Shown: positions 1 through 5,839, counted from the first letter of the stretch. The stretch is DNA of 6,202 bases from Planctomycetaceae bacterium (GCA_031288955.1 JAITQJ010000195.1:1-6202), one strand, 5' to 3'. Notes: a model not told the origin generated them from the sequence alone. Numbers and translations are program-made.

Positions 1-99
1 AATGAGCGAAAAACGCAAAGGTTTTTGAATGTCCGGTACCCGATTACGGCACTGCCTCAAAAAATATTTTCGACGTAAATCTAATCAGCGCAGTAAATT

Positions 100-137
100 A
101 AAAAATATTTAAAAAATACTTAAAAAATTTTCAAAAA
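100..137 (+). promoter_or_regulatory. Four helically phased A-tracts (curved UP-like element)
   Basis: Runs of five or six A start at 100, 111, 122 and 133, a spacing of exactly 11 bp, and the last ends three bases before the -35 box at 141. A-tracts repeated once per helical turn bend DNA. AT-rich sequence just upstream of -35 is the usual place for an UP element contacted by the RNA polymerase alpha subunits. The phasing is read directly; the role in boosting the adjacent promoter is inferred. Confidence 0.6.
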
Positions 138-140
138 CAC

Positions 141-168
141 TTGACAAAACTCAAATAGAGCATATAAT
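141..168 (+). promoter_or_regulatory. Perfect-consensus sigma70-type promoter
   Basis: The -35 box TTGACA (141-146) and the -10 box TATAAT (163-168) both match the housekeeping consensus at all six positions, with a 16-bp spacer. Transcription would start near 174-176. No protein gene follows within 500 bases, so the likely product is the structured RNA ending near 468. A full-consensus promoter preceded by phased A-tracts is typical of strongly expressed stable RNA genes. Confidence 0.75.
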
Positions 169-174
169 AAAAAT

Positions 175-468
175 AAATAGATATTCATACTTAATTATTT
201 ATATGTTCTTGCCGTTTCTCCAAGATACGGTAAAAGGCAAATAAAATAATGGGTGGGTGCGGCAGCGCAGGACGTTGTTGCGTATTGGAAAGCGGCGTGA
301 TAACGTTTTGTCCCGCACCCGCCTTGTATTATTTGTAAAAGTATGTTATACTTCTGTTATTGGGACGGAGGTGAGGGGCTGTCCCATAGTTGGGCGGTGC
401 GGAAGTAGAGTATTATTATGTATGGAAGGTGCCGTAATAATGCTCTACTCCGTGCCGTCCTCTTTTTT
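175..468 (+). ncRNA. Candidate structured non-coding RNA, class unknown
   Basis: The stretch between the consensus promoter and a terminator-like hairpin can fold almost throughout. Stems: 209-215 with 227-233; 252-262 with 313-323 (11 bp), prolonged inward by 267-282 with 296-311 (16 bp, loop 283-295) and outward by 244-250 with 328-334; 339-344 with 348-353; 361-366 with 381-386; and 392-420 with 433-460. In these stems the non-Watson-Crick positions are G-U pairs as read on the plus strand, with no A-C mismatches, which favours a plus-strand RNA over a DNA palindrome. I searched by eye for hallmarks of tmRNA, RNase P RNA, SRP RNA and 6S RNA and found none convincing. It could be a free small RNA or a long leader regulating larE 228 bases further on. 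The 5' end is estimated from the promoter. Confidence 0.55.
392..468 (+). terminator. Long terminator-like hairpin with T-run
   Basis: Bases 392-420 pair with 433-460 to form 28 base pairs (five of them G-U) with one bulged A at 404 and a 12-nt loop. TCTTTTTT follows directly at 461-468. This is the arrangement of an intrinsic terminator acting on plus-strand transcription; the opposite strand has no T-run after the stem. The stem is much longer than in most terminators, so it may also be a functional domain of the RNA it ends. Confidence 0.65.
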
Positions 469-622
469 ACCGGCTGCTGTGTCAGCGGCAATAAGGTACA
501 CTTTTTGTAACACGTTCTCTGTCTTTTGCGTTGTCAATCAATTGTTCAGAGCCGCTATCGCAAAATAGCAGTCTATTGTTTTAATCGCCTGAAAAAAAAA
601 AAACTCTAGAAAAGTGTTGTTC
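469..622. other. Non-coding spacer upstream of larE
   Basis: No credible reading frame is seen here. It holds a short hairpin GCTAT/ATAGC (554-558 with 565-569), a distant 6-bp complement AGCGGC/GCCGCT (484-489 with 551-556), a run of twelve A at 592-603, and a 6-bp stem AGTGTT/AACACT (613-618 with 629-634) that reaches into the larE promoter. No function is assigned to any of these. Confidence 0.5.
592..603. repeat. Homopolymer run of twelve A
   Basis: Twelve consecutive A bases lie about 20 bp upstream of the predicted larE -35 box. Such tracts are prone to length change by polymerase slippage and stiffen or bend DNA. Any effect on larE expression is inference. Confidence 0.85.
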
Positions 623-651
623 TTGCAAAACACTGTCCGGCAGTGTACAAT
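623..651 (+). promoter_or_regulatory. Probable larE promoter with palindrome in spacer
   Basis: TTGCAA (623-628, four of six consensus matches) and TACAAT (646-651, five of six) are separated by an optimal 17 bp. Transcription would start near 658, about 38 bases before the larE ATG. The spacer and first base of the -10 box form the inverted repeat ACACTG-TCCGG-CAGTGT (630-646), placed where a repressor or spacer-binding activator would act. The left arm is also complementary to 613-618, so two exclusive hairpins are possible. The regulator is unknown. Confidence 0.5.
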
Positions 652-695
652 GCCCTGCACGTTACTTTTCGGTTTCCGATTGATACACTCAATAA

Positions 696-1514
696 ATGCC
701 GTCCGACTCCAAACTTGTTCGTTTGCAAGACCAACTCCGGCAACTCGGCTCTGTTGCCGTCGCTTTTTCCAGCGGTGTCGATTCCACGTTTCTTCTCAAA
801 ACGGCGCACGATATTCTCGGTAAAAATGTTCTTGCCGTTACTGCCCGGTCACACACATTTCCGAAACGGGAACTTGATGAAGCCGCTGCCTTTACCAAAC
901 AGTACGGCATCGCGCATTTGATTGTCGATTCCGAGGAGTTAGACATTGACGGTTTCGCGAATAATCCGCCGAACCGGTGCTATCTTTGCAAAACAGAATT
1001 GTTCACGAAAATCCGCAGCATTACCGAAGAACGGAATATACCGCATATTCTCGAAGGTTCAAATGCGGACGACGACAACGATTACCGACCCGGTCGGCAG
1101 GCGGTGAAGGAACTCGGTATTTTAAGTCCGCTGCGTGATGCCGGTTTAACGAAAAATGAAATTCGGGAACTTTCTCAAGCGGCAGGTTTGCCGACATTCG
1201 ATAAACCGTCTTTCGCTTGTTTGTCGTCCCGTTTTCCTTACGGCGAACATATTACGGCAGAACGTTTGAAAGCGATTGACGCAGCCGAACAATTTTTGTT
1301 AGACAACGGTATCCGGCAGGTTCGGGTTCGCTTCCATCAAAATTTGGCGCGAATCGAAACGGACGAAGCCGGTGTACAGATACTTTTTGCCAAGCATTTG
1401 AAGGAAAAGATTTATGCCAAATTCAAGGAACTCGGTTTTGCGTACACGTCCGTTGATTTGCTCGGCTACCGCACCGGAAGTATGAACGAAACGCTGCCGA
1501 TTATCGGTTCGTAA
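696..1514 (+). CDS. larE: LarE-type ATP-dependent sulfur transferase
   Basis: The 272-residue product belongs to the LarE family of PP-loop ATPases. LarE converts pyridinium-3,5-biscarboxylic acid mononucleotide to its thiocarboxylate during synthesis of the nickel-pincer nucleotide cofactor used by lactate racemase and related enzymes. The PP-loop signature is SSGVDST at residues 25-31, and the family block NDYRPGR lies at 128-134. Cys175 in PSFACLSSRFPYG occupies the position of the sacrificial cysteine of the Lactiplantibacillus enzyme. Cys95 and Cys98 (NRCYLCK) add two more, the pattern of LarE proteins that hold a [4Fe-4S] cluster and act catalytically rather than sacrificially. The C-terminal half has the typical VRVRFH and DLLGYRTGSMNE blocks. 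Length is normal for the family. The ATG at 696 starts just before the PP-loop strand and has no clear Shine-Dalgarno. No larB, larC or racemase is visible, so its target enzyme here is unknown. It should be cytoplasmic. Confidence 0.92.
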   Translation: MPSDSKLVRLQDQLRQLGSVAVAFSSGVDSTFLLKTAHDILGKNVLAVTARSHTFPKRELDEAAAFTKQYGIAHLIVDSEELDIDGFANNPPNRCYLCKTELFTKIRSITEERNIPHILEGSNADDDNDYRPGRQAVKELGILSPLRDAGLTKNEIRELSQAAGLPTFDKPSFACLSSRFPYGEHITAERLKAIDAAEQFLLDNGIRQVRVRFHQNLARIETDEAGVQILFAKHLKEKIYAKFKELGFAYTSVDLLGYRTGSMNETLPIIGS

Positions 1515-1517
1515 TCA

Positions 1518-1545
1518 TTGACATTTCCGTCCACGCGGACATAAT
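1518..1545 (+). promoter_or_regulatory. Probable serA promoter
   Basis: TTGACA (1518-1523, perfect) and CATAAT (1540-1545, five of six) are separated by 16 bp, starting three bases after the larE stop codon. Transcription would begin near 1552. The first in-frame ATG of the serA reading frame (1544) lies inside the -10 box and would not be transcribed, which supports translation from the ATG at 1583. A small stem GTCC/GGAC (1529-1532 with 1537-1540) lies in the spacer. Read-through from larE is also possible. Confidence 0.55.
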
Positions 1546-1582
1546 GGATACAGATATTCACATTTATCCACAAGCAGCAAAA

Positions 1583-3208
1583 ATGCCTAAAATAGTTCTC
1601 CTTGACCCTATCTCCGAAGACGGAAAGAATCTGCTCCGCAATGCCGCCGGTATCGAATTTGAAGACCGCATCGGTCTTGCCGGCGATGACCTCAAAAAAT
1701 GCCTGACCGAATTCGACGGTGCTGTAGCACGGAGCGGAGTCAAAATCACCGCTGCCGCTCTTGAAGGAAATACCCGTCTCAAAGCCATTGCCCGCGCCGG
1801 TGTCGGCGTGGACAACATTGATACCAAAGCTGCCACAAAACAGGGTATTATCGTTATGAACACGCCGGGGGGAAACACCATCTCGACGGCAGAACAAACC
1901 TTTGCGCTGCTCCTTGCCCTGTCCCGGAACACTGCGCCGGCTTATCAATCGCTTGTCGAAGGACGCTGGGACCGTAAAAAATTCACCGGACATCAGGTTG
2001 CCGACAAAACTCTCGGCATCGTCGGTATGGGACGCATCGGACAAGTCGTTGCCGGTTATGCGAAAGCCTTTGGAATGAACGTCATTGCTTTTGACCCGTT
2101 CTTCACGCCGCAGAAAGCCGCCGGACTCGGCATTACTCTGGTCAACAATTTTCACGAATTACTGCCGCAAATCGACTATCTAACCGTCCATACTCCGTTG
2201 ACCGACGAAACGCGGGGAATGTTCGGTAAAGAAGAATTGAACATCGTGAAGCGGGGAGCAAAACTTATCAACTGCGCCCGGGGCGGGATTTACGATTTAC
2301 AAACGCTCGTCGAAGGAATGGAAACCGGCAAACTCGGCGGAGTTGCGCTTGATGTCTATGAAGAAGAACCGTGTACGAATCATCCGCTGTTCGGCAAACC
2401 GAATGTCGTTTGCACGCCGCATTTGGGAGCAAGTACCGAAGAAGCCCAGTCAAACGTAGCACTCGAAGCCGTCCAACTGCTGATTGATTACTTCACCAGC
2501 GGCACGATTCGTCAGGCGGTGAACTTCGGCACGCTGGATGCGAAGACGCTGGAAACACATCGGGGGGCGTTGAGTGTTGCATATCGGCTCGGTATTTTGT
2601 CGGCGCAACTCGGTGTCGGAACAATTACGGTGTGTAAGTTGAAGTTTCAGGGCGATGTTTCGCAAAAAGACACGTCGCTTCTGTCCAATGCGTTTGCGGC
2701 GGGTTTGGCAACGGCTTCAACACACGAAGACGTTAGCATCGTCAGTGCCGCGCCGCTTTTGAAAGAGCGGGGAGTGGAATTGATACAGGAAAAGACATCG
2801 GAGACCGGTGATTTTTCATCGCTGATAACGGCAGAGGTTTTCGGCAGCAGCGGCAGAATTAAACTTGCCGGCACGTTGTTCGGCAATGCGATGCCGCGGC
2901 TGGTGGTAGTGAACGATGACCGGCTTGAAAGTTATCTTGACGGCAATCTGCTTTTCATTCAGCACAAGGACAAGCCGGGAGTGATTGGTTCGATGGGAAC
3001 GGTGTTAGGCAGAGCCGGCACGAATATAAACAGTATGTCGGTTGGTCGGGCATTACCGAACCCCGGCGGCGATGCGATAGCGGTATTAGCATTGGACGAC
3101 TCGCCGAAACCGGCAACGTTGAAGGAAATCGAAGCGATAGAGGCGATAGACAAGGTTTATTTTGCTGCTCTGCCTCCTGCCGACAAGTCGCCCGCGTGGA
3201 TGGGATAG
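1583..3208 (+). CDS. serA: D-3-phosphoglycerate dehydrogenase, long form
   Basis: This enzyme oxidises 3-phosphoglycerate to 3-phosphohydroxypyruvate with NAD, the first step of serine synthesis in the cytoplasm. From the ATG at 1583 the product has 541 residues and begins MPKIVLLDPIS, the usual start of the family; the in-frame ATG at 1544 would add 13 residues but lies in a -10 box. The substrate-binding half includes ARAGVGVDNID (about 70-80). The nucleotide-binding Rossmann motif GMGRIG is at 148-153. Catalytic residues are Arg233 (NCARGG), Glu262 (EEEP) and His280 (TPHLGAS). The dehydrogenase core is followed by an intervening allosteric-type domain (about 305-450) and a C-terminal ACT domain (about 455-530, with HKDKPGVIG), which in this family usually binds serine for feedback control. 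Length fits the long-form enzymes of about 525-540 residues. It converges on the minus-strand desulfurase gene. Serine is the precursor of cysteine, that enzyme's substrate. Confidence 0.96.
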   Translation: MPKIVLLDPISEDGKNLLRNAAGIEFEDRIGLAGDDLKKCLTEFDGAVARSGVKITAAALEGNTRLKAIARAGVGVDNIDTKAATKQGIIVMNTPGGNTISTAEQTFALLLALSRNTAPAYQSLVEGRWDRKKFTGHQVADKTLGIVGMGRIGQVVAGYAKAFGMNVIAFDPFFTPQKAAGLGITLVNNFHELLPQIDYLTVHTPLTDETRGMFGKEELNIVKRGAKLINCARGGIYDLQTLVEGMETGKLGGVALDVYEEEPCTNHPLFGKPNVVCTPHLGASTEEAQSNVALEAVQLLIDYFTSGTIRQAVNFGTLDAKTLETHRGALSVAYRLGILSAQLGVGTITVCKLKFQGDVSQKDTSLLSNAFAAGLATASTHEDVSIVSAAPLLKERGVELIQEKTSETGDFSSLITAEVFGSSGRIKLAGTLFGNAMPRLVVVNDDRLESYLDGNLLFIQHKDKPGVIGSMGTVLGRAGTNINSMSVGRALPNPGGDAIAVLALDDSPKPATLKEIEAIEAIDKVYFAALPPADKSPAWMG

Positions 3209-3217
3209 AAATGTTTT

Positions 3218-3287
3218 CCGCCGCCGCTTTATTGCTTGCCGGATAATGCGGCGGGGGATTTGTTACAACTGTTAGCAGACAAATTTT
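3218..3287. terminator. Hairpins between convergent serA and desulfurase genes
   Basis: Two stems lie between the converging stop codons. The first pairs 3221-3227 with 3248-3254 (seven GC-rich pairs, extended by four more across one mismatch). The second pairs ATTTGT (3258-3263) with ACAAAT (3279-3284), with an inner CTG/CAG stem, and is followed by four T (3284-3287). Position suggests they end serA transcription and perhaps the opposing transcript, but neither has a strong T-run, so the call is tentative. Confidence 0.4.
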
Positions 3288-3308
3288 CCCGCACCCGTTA
3301 CATTCTTT

Positions 3309-4814
3309 TTATTTCCGCAGAAAATTTGCAAGCGTGTTGACGAGAAAGTCGATTTCTTCGATGGTATTGTAGAATGCCAGTGAAGCACGTACGGTGCTTT
3401 CCACGCCGTAACGGCGTAATATCGGCTGCGCACAATGATGACCGGCACGCAACGCTATCCCCTCCGCTGCCAACGCCTTGTTAATCTCCTCCGTGCTGTA
3501 CCGGTCGTGAACAAATGATACCACTCCCGCTCGTTCACGCGGATTGCCGATGATATGCAAACCGTCAATGTTTTCAAGCGATGCGCGGGCATACTCCAGC
3601 AAGCGGTGTTCGTATTGCCGGATATTTTCAATGCCAAGCGACGCAACATATTCCAGCGCAGCACCAAGTCCAACCGCATCGGCAATATTTCCCGTACCGG
3701 CTTCAAAGCGTCCCGGTGCGGGCTGATACTCCGTCTTTTCAAATGTTACATCGGCAATCATACCGCCGCCGCCCTGATACGGACGCATTGCGTTGAGCAG
3801 TACCTCTTTACCGTACAGAACTCCAATACCGGTCGGGGCAAATATTTTATGTCCCGAAAAGACGAAGAAATCGGCATCGAGCAACTGTACATCTGTCGGA
3901 ATATGCGAAACAGACTGCGCCCCGTCAATCAAAACCGATGCGCCGAATTGATGAGCGAGACGGACAATTTCCTGCGTCGGCGGAATCGTTCCGATGGCAT
4001 TAGATACTTGCGTAACCGCAACCAATCGGGCTTTACCGCTTTTGAGCAGGTTCGTGTATTCCGCCATCTGCAATTCGCCGTTAGCATCAACCGGTATGAC
4101 TTTAATGACCGCACCGGTTTCTTGAGCGAGCAGTTGCCACGGAACAATGTTTGCGTGATGTTCCAGATTGGATATAAGGATTTCATCGCCGCTGTGAATG
4201 TTATCCCGTCCCCAGGAAGCGGCAACGAGATTGATTCCTTCGGTCGTTCCCCGCACAAAAACAATTTCATTCGTTGACGAAGCGTTGAGAAACCGGCGGC
4301 ATATTTCACGGGCATTTTCGTACGCATCGGTTGACCGGGCGGCTAAATCGTGTGCGCCGCGATGAACGTTCGAGTTTTCGTGTTCGTAAAAGTATTTCAA
4401 ACGTTCAATAACGGCGGTCGGCTTTTGCGTCGTCGCACCGTTGTCAAACCAAACGAGCGGTTTGCCGTGAACCGTCTCAGAAAGAATCGGAAAATCCTGC
4501 CGAATCGAAACAATGTCGAAGTCCCGCTGAGAACCTACCGCTGCATAATCCTTTTTCGGGAACGGAACTTCACCGTTTTGCTTCGGTGCTTCCGGCTTCG
4601 ATTGCGTATCTCTATTCGGATACAGCGTTTTGGCAACCTCCTGCCAAACCTGCAACACATCGTCATCGAACGATTGCGGAATAACGAAAGGGGCAGCGAA
4701 TGTTACAGCCTCCGATGGTCCCGGAAGCGGAGTCTCCAATTTCTCCGGCTTTTCGGGAAAAAAGTCGGCGGCATAATTTTGAAACGCAGCGTTGATGATG
4801 TTATCGAAGGACAT
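3309..4814 (-). CDS. SufS-type cysteine desulfurase, encapsulin cargo
   Basis: This PLP enzyme removes sulfur from cysteine, giving alanine and a persulfide on its active-site cysteine. From the ATG at 4814 it has 501 residues; a TTG three codons earlier is less likely. The aminotransferase class V core starts near residue 99 (FDIVSIRQDFPIL) and is complete: EHHAN at 218-222, Asp297 and Gln300 in LIDGAQS for cofactor binding, PLP lysine Lys323 in SGHK, and catalytic Cys461 in RAGHHCAQP, the short loop of type II (SufS-like) enzymes. Ordinary SufS proteins are about 405-415 residues. The extra 98 or so N-terminal residues are rich in Pro, Glu, Lys and Phe and look largely disordered. In family 2A encapsulin systems such an N-terminal extension carries the cargo-loading signal. 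The shell gene lies 66 bp upstream on the same strand, so I infer this enzyme is packaged. A housekeeping Fe-S cluster role is the alternative, but no sufBCD or sufE/sufU is present here. Confidence 0.95.
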   Translation of the reverse strand: MSFDNIINAAFQNYAADFFPEKPEKLETPLPGPSEAVTFAAPFVIPQSFDDDVLQVWQEVAKTLYPNRDTQSKPEAPKQNGEVPFPKKDYAAVGSQRDFDIVSIRQDFPILSETVHGKPLVWFDNGATTQKPTAVIERLKYFYEHENSNVHRGAHDLAARSTDAYENAREICRRFLNASSTNEIVFVRGTTEGINLVAASWGRDNIHSGDEILISNLEHHANIVPWQLLAQETGAVIKVIPVDANGELQMAEYTNLLKSGKARLVAVTQVSNAIGTIPPTQEIVRLAHQFGASVLIDGAQSVSHIPTDVQLLDADFFVFSGHKIFAPTGIGVLYGKEVLLNAMRPYQGGGGMIADVTFEKTEYQPAPGRFEAGTGNIADAVGLGAALEYVASLGIENIRQYEHRLLEYARASLENIDGLHIIGNPRERAGVVSFVHDRYSTEEINKALAAEGIALRAGHHCAQPILRRYGVESTVRASLAFYNTIEEIDFLVNTLANFLRK

Positions 4815-4836
4815 TTTTCGCAAGGTGTCAGGGACG

Positions 4837-4867
4837 GTTTTCAGTAATCACAAGGATTACTGAAAAC
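4837..4867 (-). promoter_or_regulatory. Perfect 13-bp inverted repeat between shell and cargo genes
   Basis: GTTTTCAGTAATC (4837-4849) and GATTACTGAAAAC (4855-4867) are exact inverted copies around a 5-nt loop. The element starts 13 bases after the encapsulin stop codon and ends 22 bases before the desulfurase ATG. Neither strand has a T-run after it, so it is not a standard intrinsic terminator. In the operon mRNA it would form a stable hairpin. It could adjust the shell-to-cargo ratio by partial attenuation, processing or 3'-end protection, or be a protein-binding site. Confidence 0.7.
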
Positions 4868-4880
4868 AGATAAGCGGCAA

Positions 4881-5831
4881 TTATTTTTCGTATTTATAAT
4901 AATTTCCGACATCGACGTTTTCGAGGACGGCGACAGCATCGTCGGCAAGTATGGCGAGCGCACAATAAACCGACAGCAAATACGAGGCGATACCGTTTTT
5001 ATCTACGCCCATAAACCGGATTGCCAATCCCCGCACCGCACCGCCGGGCAAATTGGACTGATGCAAACCGATAACACCGCGTTTTGCTTCGCCTGTTCGG
5101 ACAAGCAGCACGTTGGTTTTGCCCGTTTTGGACTTCGGTACTTTATGTCCGTCCACGAAGAGTTTATCTGTCGGGACAATCGGGATTCCCCGCCAGGTCA
5201 GGAAGTTTGAACCGTAATACGAAACCGTCGCCGGGGGAACACCGCGGCGGGTACATTCCCGACCGAATGCCGCAACCGCTCTCGGATGGGCGAGGAAAAA
5301 CGACGGCTCTTTCCAAACCTTGGAAATCAGTTCGTCAAAATCGTCCGGCGTAGGTGAACCGCTGATGGACTTCACCCGTTGCGAATCGGCAGCGTTTTTG
5401 AGCAAACCGTAATCGTCGCTGTTGATGAGTTGGCTTTCCTGACGTTCTTTGAGGCTTTCGACTGCCAGACGAATTTGTTCGTTAACCTGGTCGTACGGAC
5501 TGCTGTACAAATCGGCGATGCGGGTATCGATATTGATGACAGTGGAAATCGAACCGAGCCGGTACTCACGCGGAGCGGTTTCGTAATCGACGAAACCTTC
5601 GGGAACGTTGGCATTATCACCGGCACCGCGGCATAAAGCGTCGAGCGGAGTTTCGCCTTCTTTGACCTTATTGAGGCGGTAGATTCCCGTTTCGAGAGCT
5701 TTCCAGTCGAGAAATCGGGGCAGCCAGCGGGGCGTGAGCGAACCGAATTGAGCATCGGTCTTGGTAACGTTAGCGAGTTGGTAAGCCGCCTGAGCACTGA
5801 GCGCAGGAGCAATCGGCGAAGTACCTGCCAT
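4881..5831 (-). CDS. Family 2A encapsulin shell protein (SrpI-like)
   Basis: The 316-residue product is the shell protein of a family 2A encapsulin, an HK97-fold protein that self-assembles into a roughly 25-nm icosahedral compartment, typically of 60 subunits. Recognisable family blocks are: the N-terminal arm and first helix with QLANVTKT and PRWLPRFLDW (18-43); an E-loop region with YETAPREYRLGSIST (83-97); SSPYDQVNEQIRLAVESLKERQE (110-132), start of the long spine helix; TPDDFDELISKVWKEPSFFLAHPR (161-184); FGRECTRRGVPP (189-200); FLTWRGIPIVPTDK (210-223); GVIGLHQSNLPGG (252-264); and IASYLLSVYCALAILADDAVAVLE (281-304). Length matches SrpI-like shells (about 300-320). In characterised members the cargo is a cysteine desulfurase, and this gene is followed directly by one. 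The ATG at 5831 has a well-placed GGAG, and a strong promoter lies just upstream. No phage genes surround it, arguing against a viral capsid. Cytoplasmic; no signal peptide. Confidence 0.93.
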   Translation of the reverse strand: MAGTSPIAPALSAQAAYQLANVTKTDAQFGSLTPRWLPRFLDWKALETGIYRLNKVKEGETPLDALCRGAGDNANVPEGFVDYETAPREYRLGSISTVINIDTRIADLYSSPYDQVNEQIRLAVESLKERQESQLINSDDYGLLKNAADSQRVKSISGSPTPDDFDELISKVWKEPSFFLAHPRAVAAFGRECTRRGVPPATVSYYGSNFLTWRGIPIVPTDKLFVDGHKVPKSKTGKTNVLLVRTGEAKRGVIGLHQSNLPGGAVRGLAIRFMGVDKNGIASYLLSVYCALAILADDAVAVLENVDVGNYYKYEK

Positions 5832-5839
5832 TTTAGGGT

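Noticed and set aside
1..99. Gene end or CRISPR/attachment site at the left edge
   Set aside because: Short, AT-rich, without a credible frame, regular spacers or tRNA-like sequence; nothing can be supported.
175..468. Identification of the RNA as tmRNA, RNase P RNA, SRP RNA or 6S RNA
   Set aside because: No CCA-ending tRNA-like end, no RNase P core motifs, no SRP apical GGAAG/AGCAG loop and no convincing 6S-type central bubble were found. GGAA near 287-290 alone is not enough.
257..568. 103-codon plus-strand open frame with a GTG start
   Set aside because: It runs through both long hairpins and the T-run, lacks a ribosome binding site, and its Cys/Arg-rich product resembles no family I know. 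It is better explained as chance within the RNA gene.
696..1514. Other PP-loop enzymes (GMP synthetase, asparagine synthetase, TtuA-like tRNA thiolase)
   Set aside because: The CLSSRFPYG, NDYRPGR and GYRTGSMNE blocks and the 272-residue length fit LarE; no glutaminase domain or TtuA zinc fingers are present.
1466..2155. 229-codon minus-strand open frame across larE and serA
   Set aside because: It is antisense to strongly conserved serA codons and its translation shows no recognisable domain; a shadow frame.
3555..4277. 240-codon plus-strand open frame opposite the desulfurase
   Set aside because: It lies wholly antisense to the conserved PLP enzyme core and its composition is typical of a shadow frame.
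4837..4867. Intrinsic terminator between the encapsulin and desulfurase genes
   Set aside because: The stem is perfect but is followed by CGTCCC on the minus strand and by AGATAAG on the plus strand, with no T-run, so ordinary termination is unlikely.
4881..5831. Prophage major capsid protein
   Set aside because: The fold family is shared with HK97 capsids, but the residue blocks match SrpI-like encapsulins, the neighbour is a cysteine desulfurase, and no terminase, portal, protease or tail genes are present.
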